From contig NZ_JAFBCX010000007.1 of assembly GCF_016907955.1 (NCBI RefSeq), positions 336,849 through 400,848 on the forward strand: a stretch of 64,000 bases of DNA, written 5' to 3'. The stretch comes from Lentzea nigeriaca. Its GTDB lineage: Bacteria > Actinomycetota > Actinomycetes > Mycobacteriales > Pseudonocardiaceae. Shown here piece by piece: positions 23,829 to 32,768 of this stretch; within the stretch, counting starts at the first letter, position 1, and each line of letters begins with the position of its first letter. The notes beneath the pieces were generated by a model. The model ran no database searches. It was given only the letters and a program-made list of their open reading frames with translations, and was not told the origin of the DNA. The translations under genes were made by a program, and so were the position numbers.

Positions 23829-25022
23829 CTAGTCCTCCCGGCCGAGCAGGAACCTCCCGAAGTGCGGCACGGTGAAGGCGATCTGACCCCGTTCCGCGCT
23901 GTAGACCAGGCCTTTCTTGATGAGCGAGTCCCGTGCGGGCGACAGCGACGACGGCTTGCGCCCCAGGTGGTCGGCCACCTGGGCGGTGTTGACGCCCGCA
24001 TCCTTTCCGTCGGTCAACTCGGCCATCGACCGGAGATACTCGCGTTCAGCGGGCGTTGCACGCTCGTATCGGGAGCCGAAGAAGCCCACGGCCAGCTCCG
24101 CGTCGGCCTCGGGAGCGGCCACGGAGACGTCCAGCGCGGAGATCGGATCGGCGGGGGCCGCGTCCCAGGCGGCCTTGCCGTAGGCCTGGATGAAGTACGG
24201 GTAGCCACCACTCGCATCGAAGAGGGCGTCCAGCGCCTCGTCGGTGATGCGGGCGTCCTCCCGTTCGACCGGCGCGAGCACCGCGCGGTCGGCGTCCTCC
24301 CGGCTGAGCCTGTCGATGCGGACGTAGCGGAAGAGCCGCTCCGAGTACGACTTGCTGGCGCTGAGCACCGCGGGCAGGTGCGGCAGACCCGCGCCGACGA
24401 CGACCAGGGGCGCGCCCAGCTGCGAAAGCTCGTGGCACGCCGCGCACAACGCGCTGATGTCGTCGGGCTTGAGGTCCTGCATCTCGTCGATGAGCAGCGC
24501 GACGCCCGTGCCGACGTCCTGCGCGAGCTCGGCGACGTCGGTGAACAGCTCGACGAGGTCGATCTCGATGTCACCGGAGTCGGCCCTGCCGCTTGCCGCC
24601 GGCACGTCGATGCCGGGTTGCCAGCGGTCGCGCAGCTTCGCGCCGTCCGGTGCCGCCCTCAGCGCGAACGCCTTGAGGATGCCGAGGATCGCCTCGACCC
24701 GGTCCGGCGCGCGGTGCCGGACCGCGAGGTCGCGGATCGCCCGGTGCAGCGCGGCCGAGAGCGGTCGTCGCAGGTCGGCGTCCGGCCTGGCCTCGACCTT
24801 GCCGGCACCCCAGCCGCGTTTGACCGCCATGGACCGCAGCTCGCCGAGCAGCACCGTCTTGCCGACACCCCGCAGCCCGGTCAGCACGAGACTGCGTTCG
24901 GGGCGGCCACGGGCCACGCGTTCGAGCACCACCTCGAACGCTCCGACTTCCTTGTCCCGGCCGGCGAGCTCAGGAGGCCGCTGGCCTGCACCGGGAGCGA
25001 ACGGATTGCGCACCGGGTCCAT
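23829..25022 (-). CDS. AAA/STAND-like ATPase (archaeal-ATPase-type)
   Basis: A 397-residue cytosolic ATPase. Walker A is LVLTGLRGVGKTVLLGEL (about 46-63) and Walker B VALLIDEMQDLKPD (about 185-198). A sensor 1-type stretch is APLVVVGAGLPHLP. A winged-helix-like C-terminal domain (NTAQVADHLGRKPSSLSPAR, DSLIKKGLVYSAERGQI) suggests DNA binding or protein regulation, as in Orc1/Cdc6-like and archaeal ATPase-family proteins. It stands alone. ATG 25022 was chosen because MDPVRNPFAPGAGQRPPELAG is the common beginning; the frame opens earlier. Confidence 0.85.
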   Translation of the reverse strand: MDPVRNPFAPGAGQRPPELAGRDKEVGAFEVVLERVARGRPERSLVLTGLRGVGKTVLLGELRSMAVKRGWGAGKVEARPDADLRRPLSAALHRAIRDLAVRHRAPDRVEAILGILKAFALRAAPDGAKLRDRWQPGIDVPAASGRADSGDIEIDLVELFTDVAELAQDVGTGVALLIDEMQDLKPDDISALCAACHELSQLGAPLVVVGAGLPHLPAVLSASKSYSERLFRYVRIDRLSREDADRAVLAPVEREDARITDEALDALFDASGGYPYFIQAYGKAAWDAAPADPISALDVSVAAPEADAELAVGFFGSRYERATPAEREYLRSMAELTDGKDAGVNTAQVADHLGRKPSSLSPARDSLIKKGLVYSAERGQIAFTVPHFGRFLLGRED

Positions 25023-25165
25023 GGCTCGCACCGTATCGGCGTTTCTAGGGCCCGCAGTAGAGACGCGCAGACGAACCACGACTGGATCTGTATTCGGCTT
25101 TCTAGTGATTGAGCAATAGATCCGAATAGTTGCGGATCGACCGGGGCACCGGTTGGCTGGCCCAC

Positions 25166-25771
25166 GTGGCTGAAGTCGTGACGAAGGGGACCGGCGAGGT
25201 CGAGCGGACCGCCGACCGCGCCCAGGTGGACGTGACGTTCGAGGCGCTCGGTGCCGAACGTTCCGAGGCGGTGAGCACGCTCAACCAGCGCATTTCCGCC
25301 GTCGAACCGCTGCTCGAGGACTTCGAGGTGCGCTCGCGGCAGCTGTCCGTGCACGACAACTGGGACAACAACCAGCGCGCAGGCAGCCGCGCGTCGCAGC
25401 AGTACGTGATCTGGGTGAGCGACCTGGACCGGCTCGACGGGCTGCTGGCCGAGCTCGTGCAGGCCGAACCGTCGTGGATCAACGGACCGACGTGGACGCT
25501 CGTCGACGACACCGAGGCCATCCGCGAGGCGCAGAAGGAGGCCGTGGCAGACGCGTTGCGCCGCGCCGAGGGCTACGCGTCGGCGCTCGGGCGACGACTC
25601 GGGCCGTTGCTGCGCATCGGCGACACCGAGGGCGGGCACTACGCGCCGATGGCCCGGTCCGCCTCGTTCGAGATGGCGGGGGCGGCCGGGATGGTCGACC
25701 AGCTGAACCTCAAGGCGCAGCAGATCACCGTGTCCGCGTCCTGCACGGCGGCCTGGTCGTTGCTGGACTAG
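25166..25771 (+). CDS. SIMPL domain protein (DUF541)
   Basis: This protein of about 201 residues carries the SIMPL/DUF541 fold: VVTKGTGEVERTADRAQVDV at the N-terminus, SDLDRLDGLLAELVQAEPSW, the helix EAQKEAVADALRRAEGYASA, and a final strand pair ending ITVSASCTAAWSL. The known members (BP26/OMP28-like) form barrels, but their role is unclear. No signal peptide is seen, so this one is probably cytosolic. The start is doubtful: GTG 25166 (used) or TTG 25130. Its stop overlaps the convergent hydrolase stop (CTAG). Confidence 0.85.
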   Translation: MAEVVTKGTGEVERTADRAQVDVTFEALGAERSEAVSTLNQRISAVEPLLEDFEVRSRQLSVHDNWDNNQRAGSRASQQYVIWVSDLDRLDGLLAELVQAEPSWINGPTWTLVDDTEAIREAQKEAVADALRRAEGYASALGRRLGPLLRIGDTEGGHYAPMARSASFEMAGAAGMVDQLNLKAQQITVSASCTAAWSLLD

Positions 25772-26748
25772 AGAACCTGCCGAGCGGCGCTCCGCCAGAA
25801 GTCACGCATGATCGCGAGAGGTGTGGGGCTGGTCATCGCGGTGCGCGTGAGCAGGATGGTGATCAGGTTCTGCGACGGCACGACGTGGGCCGCCGTGCCC
25901 GAGCCGCCGACCCAGCCGTAGCGGCCCTTGACGTTCCACGGGTCGATCTCGGCGATGTCGACGCTGCCGCCGAAGCCCCAGCCCTGGCCCTCCAGGAAGA
26001 TCCGCCCGGCCTCGCGCTCCTGCGCCGTCGTGGTGTCGACCGCCAGTTCCGCGAGCAGGTCGCCGTTCAGCAGGAACCTGTTGAACGCCAGCAGGTCATC
26101 CACAGTGGACTTCAGACCACCGGCACCGGACGGCAGGGCGTCGCTGATGAAGCCGGTGGTCGGCATGCCGATCGGCTCGTAGAAGCGTTCGGCCATGAAG
26201 TCCGGGAGCGAGCCCGTGACGCGGTGGAGCAGCACGCCGAGCACGTCGTACGACGTGTTGTAGAGCCAGCCATCGCCTGGCTGGTGCAGCAACGGCACCA
26301 GCGCGAGGTGCTTGAGCCATTCCTCCGGCGACGGTAGGTCCTCACGACCGTGCAGGTGCGCCTCTTCGAAGAGCTTCTGCGTGGCTGGCAGTGAGAAGTC
26401 CGCCGTGAAGCCCCAGCCGGAACGCGACGCCAGCAGGTGCCGGACGGTGATCGGCCTCGTCGCGGGGACGACGTCGTCGATCCGACTGCTCGGCGTCCGC
26501 GCGACCACCGGGTTCGCGATCTCCGGCAGCCAGGTCGCGACCGGGTCGTCGAGCCCGAGCTTCCCGTCCCGCACCAGCAGCATCGCCGCCGTGGCGACGA
26601 TCGGCTTGGTGACCGAGGCGATCGGGAAGACCGACTCGCGGGTCTCCTCGCCGATCGCCGCGAACTCGACGTCGTCACCCCTGGCGACGAGTGCGACCGC
26701 GCTGGGCGTGGTCGCGCGGTGTGCCACCAGAACTTCCTGCAGCGTCAT
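25768..26748 (-). CDS. Serine hydrolase, class C beta-lactamase/esterase family
   Basis: A 326-residue protein with the penicillin-binding-like fold. The SxxK motif is PIASVTKPIV (Ser near 45), the YxN motif is GWLYNTSYDVLG, and the third motif is probably GGSGTAAHVV in place of KTG/HTG. There is no signal peptide, which favours an intracellular esterase or D-amino-acid peptidase over a secreted beta-lactamase. It lies 59 bp upstream of the fadA2-like gene on the same strand, but downstream in transcription order, so read-through from fadA2 into it is possible. Confidence 0.87.
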   Translation of the reverse strand: MTLQEVLVAHRATTPSAVALVARGDDVEFAAIGEETRESVFPIASVTKPIVATAAMLLVRDGKLGLDDPVATWLPEIANPVVARTPSSRIDDVVPATRPITVRHLLASRSGWGFTADFSLPATQKLFEEAHLHGREDLPSPEEWLKHLALVPLLHQPGDGWLYNTSYDVLGVLLHRVTGSLPDFMAERFYEPIGMPTTGFISDALPSGAGGLKSTVDDLLAFNRFLLNGDLLAELAVDTTTAQEREAGRIFLEGQGWGFGGSVDIAEIDPWNVKGRYGWVGGSGTAAHVVPSQNLITILLTRTAMTSPTPLAIMRDFWRSAARQVL

Positions 26749-26807
26749 GGGTCGCCATCCTTCTCCTGATCGGGTTCGGATGGTTCGACTTCACGAGCCC
26801 GGAGAAC

Positions 26808-28013
26808 TCATCGCTCCAGGATCGCCGTGATTCCCTGACCGCCGGCGGCGCAGATCGACACGAACCCGCGCCCGCTGCCCTTCTGGTGCAGCAACTTGGC
26901 CAGGGTCGCGACGATCCTGGCGCCCGTCGCGGCGAACGGGTGGCCTGCCGCGAGCGACGAGCCGTTGACGTTGAGCTTGGCGCGGTCGATCTCGCCGAGG
27001 TCGGACTCCCAGGCCTTCAGCGTGGCGAGCACCTGGGACGCGAACGCCTCGTGCACCTCGTAGAAGTCGAACTCCTGCAGCTTGAGGCCCGCCTTCTCGA
27101 GCATGCGCGGCGCGGCGTGGACCGGAGCCATCAACAGGCCCTCGTCGCCGTGCACGTAGTCGACGGCCGCGGTCTCGGCGAACGTCAGGTAGGCGAGGAC
27201 GGGCAGCTTGCGGGCGTGAGCCCACTCCTCCGTGGCGAGCAGGACCGCGGAGGCGCCGTCGGAGAGCGGGGTCGAGTTGCCGGCCGTCATCGTGTCACCG
27301 AAGACGGGCTTGAGCTTGGCGAGCTTCTCGACGCTGCTGTCCGGGCGGAGGTTCTGGTCGCGGGTCAGACCGAGGTACGGCGTGACGAGGTCGTCGAAGA
27401 AACCCTCGTCGTAGGCGCGCGCGAGGTTCTGGTGGCTGCGCGCGGTGAGCTCGTCCTGGTCCTCGCGCGTGATGCCGTACTTGGCGGCGGTGATGGCCGC
27501 GTGCTCGCCCATGGACATGCCGGTGCGCGGTTCGCCGTTACGGGGCAGGTGCGGCACGACGTGGCCGGGGCGCAGCTTGGTCAGCAGGCTGATCTTGCGG
27601 GTGCGGTTGAACTCCAGCAGGAGCTTGCGGAAGTTCTCGTTCACGCCGATCGGGGCGTCGCTGGTGGTGTCGACGCCGCCCGCGATGCCCGCCTCGATCT
27701 GGCCGAGCGCGATCTTGTTGGCCACCGCGATGATCGCCTGCAGGCCGGTGCCGCACGCCTGCTGGAGGTCGTACGCGGGCGTTTCCGGACTGAGCTTGCT
27801 GCCCAGCACCGACTCGCGGACGAGGTTGAAGTCGCGCGAGTGCTTGAGCACGGCGCCCGCGACCACCTCGCCGAGGCGTTCTCCCTGCAGGTTGAAGCGG
27901 CTGACCAGGCCGTCGAGGACCGCGGTGAACATGTCCTGGTTCGACGCGGTCGCGTACGGGCCGTTCGAGCGGGCGAACGGGATGCGGTTGCCGCCGATGA
28001 TCGCTACTCGCAT
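26808..28013 (-). CDS. fadA2: Acetyl-CoA acyltransferase (thiolase), FadA2 type
   Basis: A 401-residue degradative thiolase of beta-oxidation. The nucleophilic Cys is in YDLQQACGTGLQAI (Cys87), the His in LAAGHPFAATGARI (His358) and the second Cys in FVSICAAGGQGI (Cys388). The N-terminus MRVAIIGGNRIPFARSNGPY resembles mycobacterial FadA2. The gene is divergent from fabG4 with a 53-bp gap containing the TetR-type operator, exactly as fadA2 and fabG4 are arranged in Mycobacterium tuberculosis. It probably cleaves 3-oxoacyl-CoA, or acts in synthesis together with FabG4/HtdX. Confidence 0.94.
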   Translation of the reverse strand: MRVAIIGGNRIPFARSNGPYATASNQDMFTAVLDGLVSRFNLQGERLGEVVAGAVLKHSRDFNLVRESVLGSKLSPETPAYDLQQACGTGLQAIIAVANKIALGQIEAGIAGGVDTTSDAPIGVNENFRKLLLEFNRTRKISLLTKLRPGHVVPHLPRNGEPRTGMSMGEHAAITAAKYGITREDQDELTARSHQNLARAYDEGFFDDLVTPYLGLTRDQNLRPDSSVEKLAKLKPVFGDTMTAGNSTPLSDGASAVLLATEEWAHARKLPVLAYLTFAETAAVDYVHGDEGLLMAPVHAAPRMLEKAGLKLQEFDFYEVHEAFASQVLATLKAWESDLGEIDRAKLNVNGSSLAAGHPFAATGARIVATLAKLLHQKGSGRGFVSICAAGGQGITAILER

Positions 28014-28026
28014 GCGTCCATACTAC

Positions 28027-28057
28027 CTACTAGCGAGTAGACTTACTAGCTAGTAGG
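28027..28057. promoter_or_regulatory. TetR-type double operator, fadA2-fabG4 divergent promoter
   Basis: Two palindromes, CTACTAGCGAGTAG (28027-28040) and TTACTAGCTAGTAG (28043-28056), lie 16 bp apart start to start. The same arrangement, at the same spacing, recurs at 30741-30771. It lies between the two start codons and can control both. Confidence 0.85.
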
Positions 28058-28066
28058 TTGTGTGAC

Positions 28067-29302
28067 GTGGACAGGTACCAGAAGTTCGCATCGTCGGGGC
28101 TCGGTCGCCAGCTCGTGCGCAGGCTCGGCCTGCCGAACCCGTATCCACTGCGCCGTGACGCCGCTCTGGCCACGCCCGTACTGGTCGGTGGCGCTTCCCG
28201 GCTGCCCTTTCTGAAGCAGCTCGAAACAGGGTCCGCTCCATACGGCGCGTTGGTGTTCGACGCGTCCGACATCGCTTCTGTCGCCGATCTGCGGCAGCTG
28301 CACGACTTCTTCCACCCGGTGATCACGCAGCTCGGGCCGTGCGGGCGGGTGATCGTCATCGGGCGGTCGCCGGACTCCGTGGCACAACGGGCGCTCGAGG
28401 GCTTCGTGCGGTCCGTCGGCAAGGAGCTGCGGCGCGGCGGCACCGCGAACCTGGTCTACGTGGCCGACGGTGCCGAGGACGGCGTCGAGTCCACGCTGCG
28501 GTTTCTGCTGTCCGGCCGGTCGGCTTACGTGTCCGGGCAGGTCATCCACGTTTCCGGTGCCGCGTCGACCGGCACGCTGGAGGGCAAGGTCGCGCTGGTC
28601 ACCGGTGCCTCGCGGGGCATCGGCGAGGCGATCGCCACGGCTCTCGGACGCGACGGCGCGCACGTGATCTGCCTGGACGTTCCCGCGGCCGGCGACGAGC
28701 TGTCGAAGGTCGCGAACTCCGTCGGCGGGTCTGCGCTGCAGCTCGACATCACCGGAGACCCGTCTCGGTTGACGTCCTACCTGCTCGAACGGCACGGCGG
28801 CGTGGACGTCGTCGTGCACAACGCGGGCATCACGCGCGACAAGACGTTGGCGCGCATGGACTCCTCGCTGTGGGACGCGGTGCTGGAGGTCAACCTCGCC
28901 TGCCAGGAGCGGGTCAACGCGGCGCTGCTCGAAGGCGACGTGCTGCGCGCGGGCGGGCGGATCGTCGGGGTGTCGTCGATCGCGGGCATCGCGGGCAACG
29001 TCGGCCAGACCAACTACGCCACGTCGAAGGCGGGCGTGATCGGGATGGTGAAGTCCTTGGCGCCGGTGCTGGCCGCGCGCGGGGCGACGATCAACGCCGT
29101 CGCGCCGGGGTTCATCGAGACGAAGATGACCGCGGCCGTGCCGTTGCTGACCCGTGAGGTCGGACGGCGGATGAACAGCCTGTCGCAGGGCGGCCTGCCG
29201 GTCGACGTGGCGGAGACGGTGGCGTGGTTCGCCTCGCCCGGATCCGGTGGCGTGAACGGAAACGTCGTGCGCGTGTGCGGCCAGATGCTGCTGGGGGCGT
29301 GA
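28067..29302 (+). CDS. fabG4: High-molecular-weight 3-oxoacyl-[ACP/CoA] reductase, FabG4 type
   Basis: This 411-residue protein is a FabG with an extra N-terminal flavodoxin-like domain (about 1-165), the hallmark of FabG4. The C-terminal SDR domain has the NAD(H) motif VALVTGASRGIGEAIATAL (GASRGIG at about 180-186), NAG in VVHNAGIT, catalytic Ser in VGVSSIAG (about 304), Tyr317 and Lys321 in TNYATSKAG. It reduces 3-oxoacyl thioesters. GTG 28067 is used; TTG 28058 is possible. The stop overlaps the MaoC gene start as TGATG, so the two are translationally coupled. Confidence 0.93.
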   Translation: MDRYQKFASSGLGRQLVRRLGLPNPYPLRRDAALATPVLVGGASRLPFLKQLETGSAPYGALVFDASDIASVADLRQLHDFFHPVITQLGPCGRVIVIGRSPDSVAQRALEGFVRSVGKELRRGGTANLVYVADGAEDGVESTLRFLLSGRSAYVSGQVIHVSGAASTGTLEGKVALVTGASRGIGEAIATALGRDGAHVICLDVPAAGDELSKVANSVGGSALQLDITGDPSRLTSYLLERHGGVDVVVHNAGITRDKTLARMDSSLWDAVLEVNLACQERVNAALLEGDVLRAGGRIVGVSSIAGIAGNVGQTNYATSKAGVIGMVKSLAPVLAARGATINAVAPGFIETKMTAAVPLLTREVGRRMNSLSQGGLPVDVAETVAWFASPGSGGVNGNVVRVCGQMLLGA

Positions 29303-30063
29303 TGTTGCTGCGTGCCGCTCTCACGTCGTTCCGGCGTGGGGAAACCCTGGCAGCCCAACCGGTTTCCGCCACTCACGACGTCTCGTTGAAGCACCTGACG
29401 GCGTACAACGCGGTGTGCGGCTTCGGGTTGCGGGACGCGTTGCCGTTGACCTACCCCCACGTGCTGGGCTTTCCGTTGCAGATGAAGCTGATGACGGGTG
29501 CGGGGTTCCCGTTTCCGTTGCCCGGCCTGGTGCACGTCGCGAACCGGATCACGCAGTCGCGGCCGCTGGCGTTGTGCGAACCGCTGGAGATCACCGTGTC
29601 CGCGCGTGACCTCCGGCCGCACCCGCAGGGGACGCAGGTCGATGTCGTGACGTCGGTTTCCGGTGTCTGGGAAGGGGTTTCGACCTACCTGCGGCGCACT
29701 GGCGGCTCATCGGGTTCCGGCGAGGAGCTGCAGCGACCGGTCGGGTCGGCGGTGTGGAGGGTGCCTGGGGACATCGGGCGGCGCTACGCGGCGGTGTCCG
29801 GCGACCGCAACCCGATTCACCTGTACCCGTTGAGCGCCAAGCTGTTCGGGTTCAAGCGGGCGATCGCGCACGGGATGTGGACGAAGGCCCGCTGCCTGGC
29901 CGCGCTGGAAGGACGGCTGCCCGAGGCCGTGACCGTGGACGTCCGGTTCAAGAAGCCGCTGCTGATCCCCGGTCGCGTCGAGTTCTCGGCACGCGAGAGC
30001 GGTTCCGGCTGGGAGTTCGCCGTGTGGGGCAAGGGGCCCCACCTGGTGGGTTCAGCGGCGTGA
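29302..30063 (+). CDS. htdX: MaoC-like (R)-specific enoyl/3-hydroxyacyl-thioester dehydratase, HtdX type
   Basis: A 253-residue double-hotdog protein. The hydratase-2 motif is in the C-terminal half: YAAVSGDRNPIHLYPLSAKL with catalytic Asp and His, followed by FKRAIAHGMWTKARCLA. The N-terminal hotdog lacks the motif, as usual in this family. It follows fabG4 with a 1-nt stop/start overlap, the same order as fabG4-htdX in Mycobacterium, where the pair is proposed to act in fatty acid elongation or degradation. Its 3' end overlaps the convergent tetR gene by 12 bp. Confidence 0.9.
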   Translation: MLLRAALTSFRRGETLAAQPVSATHDVSLKHLTAYNAVCGFGLRDALPLTYPHVLGFPLQMKLMTGAGFPFPLPGLVHVANRITQSRPLALCEPLEITVSARDLRPHPQGTQVDVVTSVSGVWEGVSTYLRRTGGSSGSGEELQRPVGSAVWRVPGDIGRRYAAVSGDRNPIHLYPLSAKLFGFKRAIAHGMWTKARCLAALEGRLPEAVTVDVRFKKPLLIPGRVEFSARESGSGWEFAVWGKGPHLVGSAA

Positions 30064-30687
30064 CGGCGGGTGCCAGACGTTCCCCTCGACGAGGTCGCCG
30101 AAGCCCATCCAGACGAGGTTCATGAGGCGGGCGGCGACGACGCCGGCGGGTTCCTCCGGGTGGTCGAGCCACCACTCGGCGAGCGACTCGCCGGCACCGA
30201 CCAGCGCGGCGGCCAGCGACTCGGCCTCCAGCTTGGTCGCCGGCGCCTTCGTCGACTGGGTGAGCAGCGCCGCGACCAGCGACACCGCACGCGTGCGCAT
30301 GTCCGTGAGCTCGACCGCGAACGGGCCGCCCTGGGTCGACGCCTGCCGGTGCAGCACCATCCAGCTCGCCCGGTTCTCGCCGACGAACCCGAAGAACGCC
30401 CTGAGGCCGCTCCACAGCTGCACGTCGGGTTCCTGGTCGGGTTCGACGCCGGTCGCGATGGCCTCCATCATCCGGGTGGCCTCACGCCGGATGCAGGTCG
30501 CGAAGAGCTCTTCCTTCGAACCGAGGTAGGCGTAGAGCATCGGCTTGGAGATGCCGGCGACCTCGGAGATCTCGTCCATCGAGGCCGCGTGGAAGCCGAG
30601 CCGCGAGAACACGTCGACGGCGGCGTCCATGATCTGCCGCTCGCGCACCGCGCGTGGCAAGCGCTTGGCTCGACCTTCTGTGCGCAT
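30052..30687 (-). CDS. TetR family regulator of the lipid locus
   Basis: A 211-residue TetR protein. The N-terminal HTH domain reads RERQIMDAAVDVFSRLGFHA, MDEISEVAGISKPMLYAYLG, SKEELFATCI. The C-terminal domain is helical with a likely acyl-ligand pocket. ATG 30687 follows GAGGGGGTTTC. It is convergent with htdX and divergent from the SCP2 gene, with an operator between (30741-30771) that matches the one at 28027-28057. It is therefore the best candidate for the repressor of both promoters and of itself; the ligand is presumably a fatty acyl-CoA. Confidence 0.9.
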   Translation of the reverse strand: MRTEGRAKRLPRAVRERQIMDAAVDVFSRLGFHAASMDEISEVAGISKPMLYAYLGSKEELFATCIRREATRMMEAIATGVEPDQEPDVQLWSGLRAFFGFVGENRASWMVLHRQASTQGGPFAVELTDMRTRAVSLVAALLTQSTKAPATKLEAESLAAALVGAGESLAEWWLDHPEEPAGVVAARLMNLVWMGFGDLVEGNVWHPPSRR

Positions 30688-30740
30688 GAAACCCCCTCGG
30701 TATGGAGGAACAAGATTATCCGATCGGCTTGCCGCCCTAT

Positions 30741-30771
30741 CTACTCGCCAGTAGTCTTACTCACGAGTAGG
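30741..30771. promoter_or_regulatory. TetR-type double operator, tetR-SCP2 divergent promoter
   Basis: CTACTCGCCAGTAG (30741-30754) and TTACTCACGAGTAG (30757-30770) repeat the design at 28027-28057: outer bases of both palindromes are conserved, the centres vary, and the start-to-start spacing is again 16 bp. Confidence 0.85.
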
Positions 30772-30788
30772 TACCAGGAGGTGTGTCA

Positions 30789-31418
30789 ATGACGCTCGAC
30801 CTCACCACCGAGGCGATCGCGAAGCTCAGCCCGGCTGAGCTGATCAGCACGCTGCAGCAGATCTCCCCGGACGACCCCGCGTTGAAGGACGTCGACATCG
30901 ACGTCATCGCCCGCGGCATCGACCCGAAGAAGCTGGGCAAGTCCGACTTCGCCGCGTTGCTGAACGCGCTGGGCAGGCTCGCCGACGGCGGCGCCGACCT
31001 CGACCTGGCGAAGATGGACCCGTCCAACTTCGCTCGCATCATCTCGCGTGCCTCGAAGGACCAGATCGAGGGCGTCGTCTCCGATCCGGCGCTGCGCACG
31101 CGCGTGCTGGACGAGGTGTTCCGCCGCATGGAGGTCCACTTCCGCGCGGACCGGGCCGGCGCCACCCGTGCGGTCGTGCACTTCCACGTGCTGGACGACG
31201 TCTACGAGGCCATCATCGAAGACGCGACCTGCACCATCAACAAGGGCGTGACGCGCGAGGCCCGCGCCGTCGTGACGCTGACGCCCGCCGACTTCCTGAA
31301 GCTCGCGACCGGCAACGCCTCCGCCCCCGTGCTGTTCATGACGGGCAAGCTGAAGGTGAAGGGCGACCTGGGGTTCGCGGCCGGCTTCATGAGCCTCTTC
31401 AACATCCCGAAGGCCTAG
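30789..31418 (+). CDS. SCP2 sterol/lipid-carrier domain protein
   Basis: This protein of about 209 residues has a helical N-terminal part (LTTEAIAKLSPAELISTLQQ and DPKKLGKSDFAALLNALGRL) and a C-terminal SCP2 fold (about 110-209: AVVHFHVLDDVYEAIIEDAT, then EARAVVTLTPADFLKLATGN, LFMTGKLKVKGDLGFAAGF). It probably binds or presents fatty acyl or sterol-like lipids to the enzymes encoded next to it. ATG 30789 lies 7 nt after GGAGG; the in-frame GTG 30783 is too close to the ribosome site. The downstream acyl-CoA dehydrogenase gene begins 10 nt later, forming an operon under the operator at 30741-30771. Confidence 0.9.
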   Translation: MTLDLTTEAIAKLSPAELISTLQQISPDDPALKDVDIDVIARGIDPKKLGKSDFAALLNALGRLADGGADLDLAKMDPSNFARIISRASKDQIEGVVSDPALRTRVLDEVFRRMEVHFRADRAGATRAVVHFHVLDDVYEAIIEDATCTINKGVTREARAVVTLTPADFLKLATGNASAPVLFMTGKLKVKGDLGFAAGFMSLFNIPKA

Positions 31419-31428
31419 GAGAGTTCCT

Positions 31429-32643
31429 GTGGGTGGCTTCTCGCTCGAGCTGAACGAAGACCAGACCGACCTGCGCGACTGGGTGCACGGTTTCGCTCGC
31501 GACGTGATCAGGCCGGCGGCCTCCGAGTGGGACGAGCGCGAGGAGACGCCGTGGCCGGTGATCCAGGAGGCCGCGAAGATCGGCCTCTACGGCTTCGAGG
31601 CCCTCGCGACCTGGTTCGCGGACCCGATCGGCCTGTCCCTGCCCATCGCCACCGAAGAGCTGTTCTGGGGTGACGCCGGCATCGCTTTGGCGTTGATGGG
31701 CACCGGCCTGGCCGTCGCCGGCATCTTCGCGTCCGGCGAGCCCGAACAGCTGGCCGAGTGGGTGCCCGAGTGCTTCGGCGACGAGAACGAGCCGAAGCTG
31801 GCCGCGTTCTGCGCCTCCGAGCCCCAGGCGGGCTCCGACGTGGCGGGCTACCGCACGCGCGCCCGCTACGACGAGGCCACCGACGAGTGGGTCATCAACG
31901 GCCAGAAGGCATGGGCCACCAACGGCGGCATCGCGAACGTGCACGTCGTGACCGCCGTCGTCGACCCGTCGCTCGGCGCACGCGGCCAGGCCGGCTTCAT
32001 CATCCCGCCCGGCACGCCGGGCCTGTCCTCACCGGGCAAGATCAAGAAGCACGGCATGCGCGCCTCGCACACCGCCGACGTGTTCTTCGACGACGTCCGC
32101 GTACCCGGCCGCTGCGTCCTGGGCGGCCGCGAGCGTCTCGAAGCCCGGCTGGCGCGAGCACGTGAAGGCCAGCGCGCCGGCGGCCAGGCCGCGATGGCGA
32201 CGTTCGAGACCACGCGCCCGACCGTCGGCGCCATGGCCGTCGGCGTCGCACGCGCCGCCTACGAGTACGCGCTGGACTACGCCAAGGACCGCGAGGCGTT
32301 CGGGCGGAAGATCATCGAGAACCAGTCGATCGCGTTCGACCTCGCGAACATGCGGATGGAGATCGACGCGGCGCGGCTGCTCGTGTGGCGGGCGGCGTGG
32401 ATGGGGCGCAACAACGTGCCGTTCACCGCCGGTGAGGGCTCGATGTCGAAGCTCAAGGCTTCCGAGGTGTCCGTGTGGGCCACCGAGCGGGCGATTCACG
32501 TGCTGGGTGGAGCCGGGTACACGCGGGAGCACCCGGTGGAGCGGATGCACCGGGACGCCAAGATCTTCACCATCTTCGAGGGCACTTCGGAGATTCAGCG
32601 GCTCGTGGTGTCGCGGGCGATCTCCGGGATGCAGATCAAGTGA
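31429..32643 (+). CDS. Acyl-CoA dehydrogenase
   Basis: A 404-residue enzyme of standard length. Flavin and substrate motifs are CASEPQAGSDVAGYRTRARY and WVINGQKAWATNGGIANVHV. The C-terminal helical domain has RPTVGAMAVGVARAAYEYAL and DREAFGRKIIENQSIAFDLA, and the catalytic Glu lies in IFTIFEGTSEIQRLVVSRAI. Substrate chain length is unknown. GTG 31429 follows AGGAGAGTTCCT. It is co-transcribed with the SCP2 gene, an arrangement that fits the import and oxidation of lipids. Confidence 0.93.
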   Translation: MGGFSLELNEDQTDLRDWVHGFARDVIRPAASEWDEREETPWPVIQEAAKIGLYGFEALATWFADPIGLSLPIATEELFWGDAGIALALMGTGLAVAGIFASGEPEQLAEWVPECFGDENEPKLAAFCASEPQAGSDVAGYRTRARYDEATDEWVINGQKAWATNGGIANVHVVTAVVDPSLGARGQAGFIIPPGTPGLSSPGKIKKHGMRASHTADVFFDDVRVPGRCVLGGRERLEARLARAREGQRAGGQAAMATFETTRPTVGAMAVGVARAAYEYALDYAKDREAFGRKIIENQSIAFDLANMRMEIDAARLLVWRAAWMGRNNVPFTAGEGSMSKLKASEVSVWATERAIHVLGGAGYTREHPVERMHRDAKIFTIFEGTSEIQRLVVSRAISGMQIK

Positions 32644-32768
32644 TTCCGCGGGCGGGCGGCTTTCGGGCCGTCCGCTCTCACCGCTTGCCCTGAAGCGCGA
32701 TGTAGTCGCACACCGCGATGAGCGCGTTACGGAGAGGTGGGCCGGAGTGCGCACCCCGGCCCGCCCGA

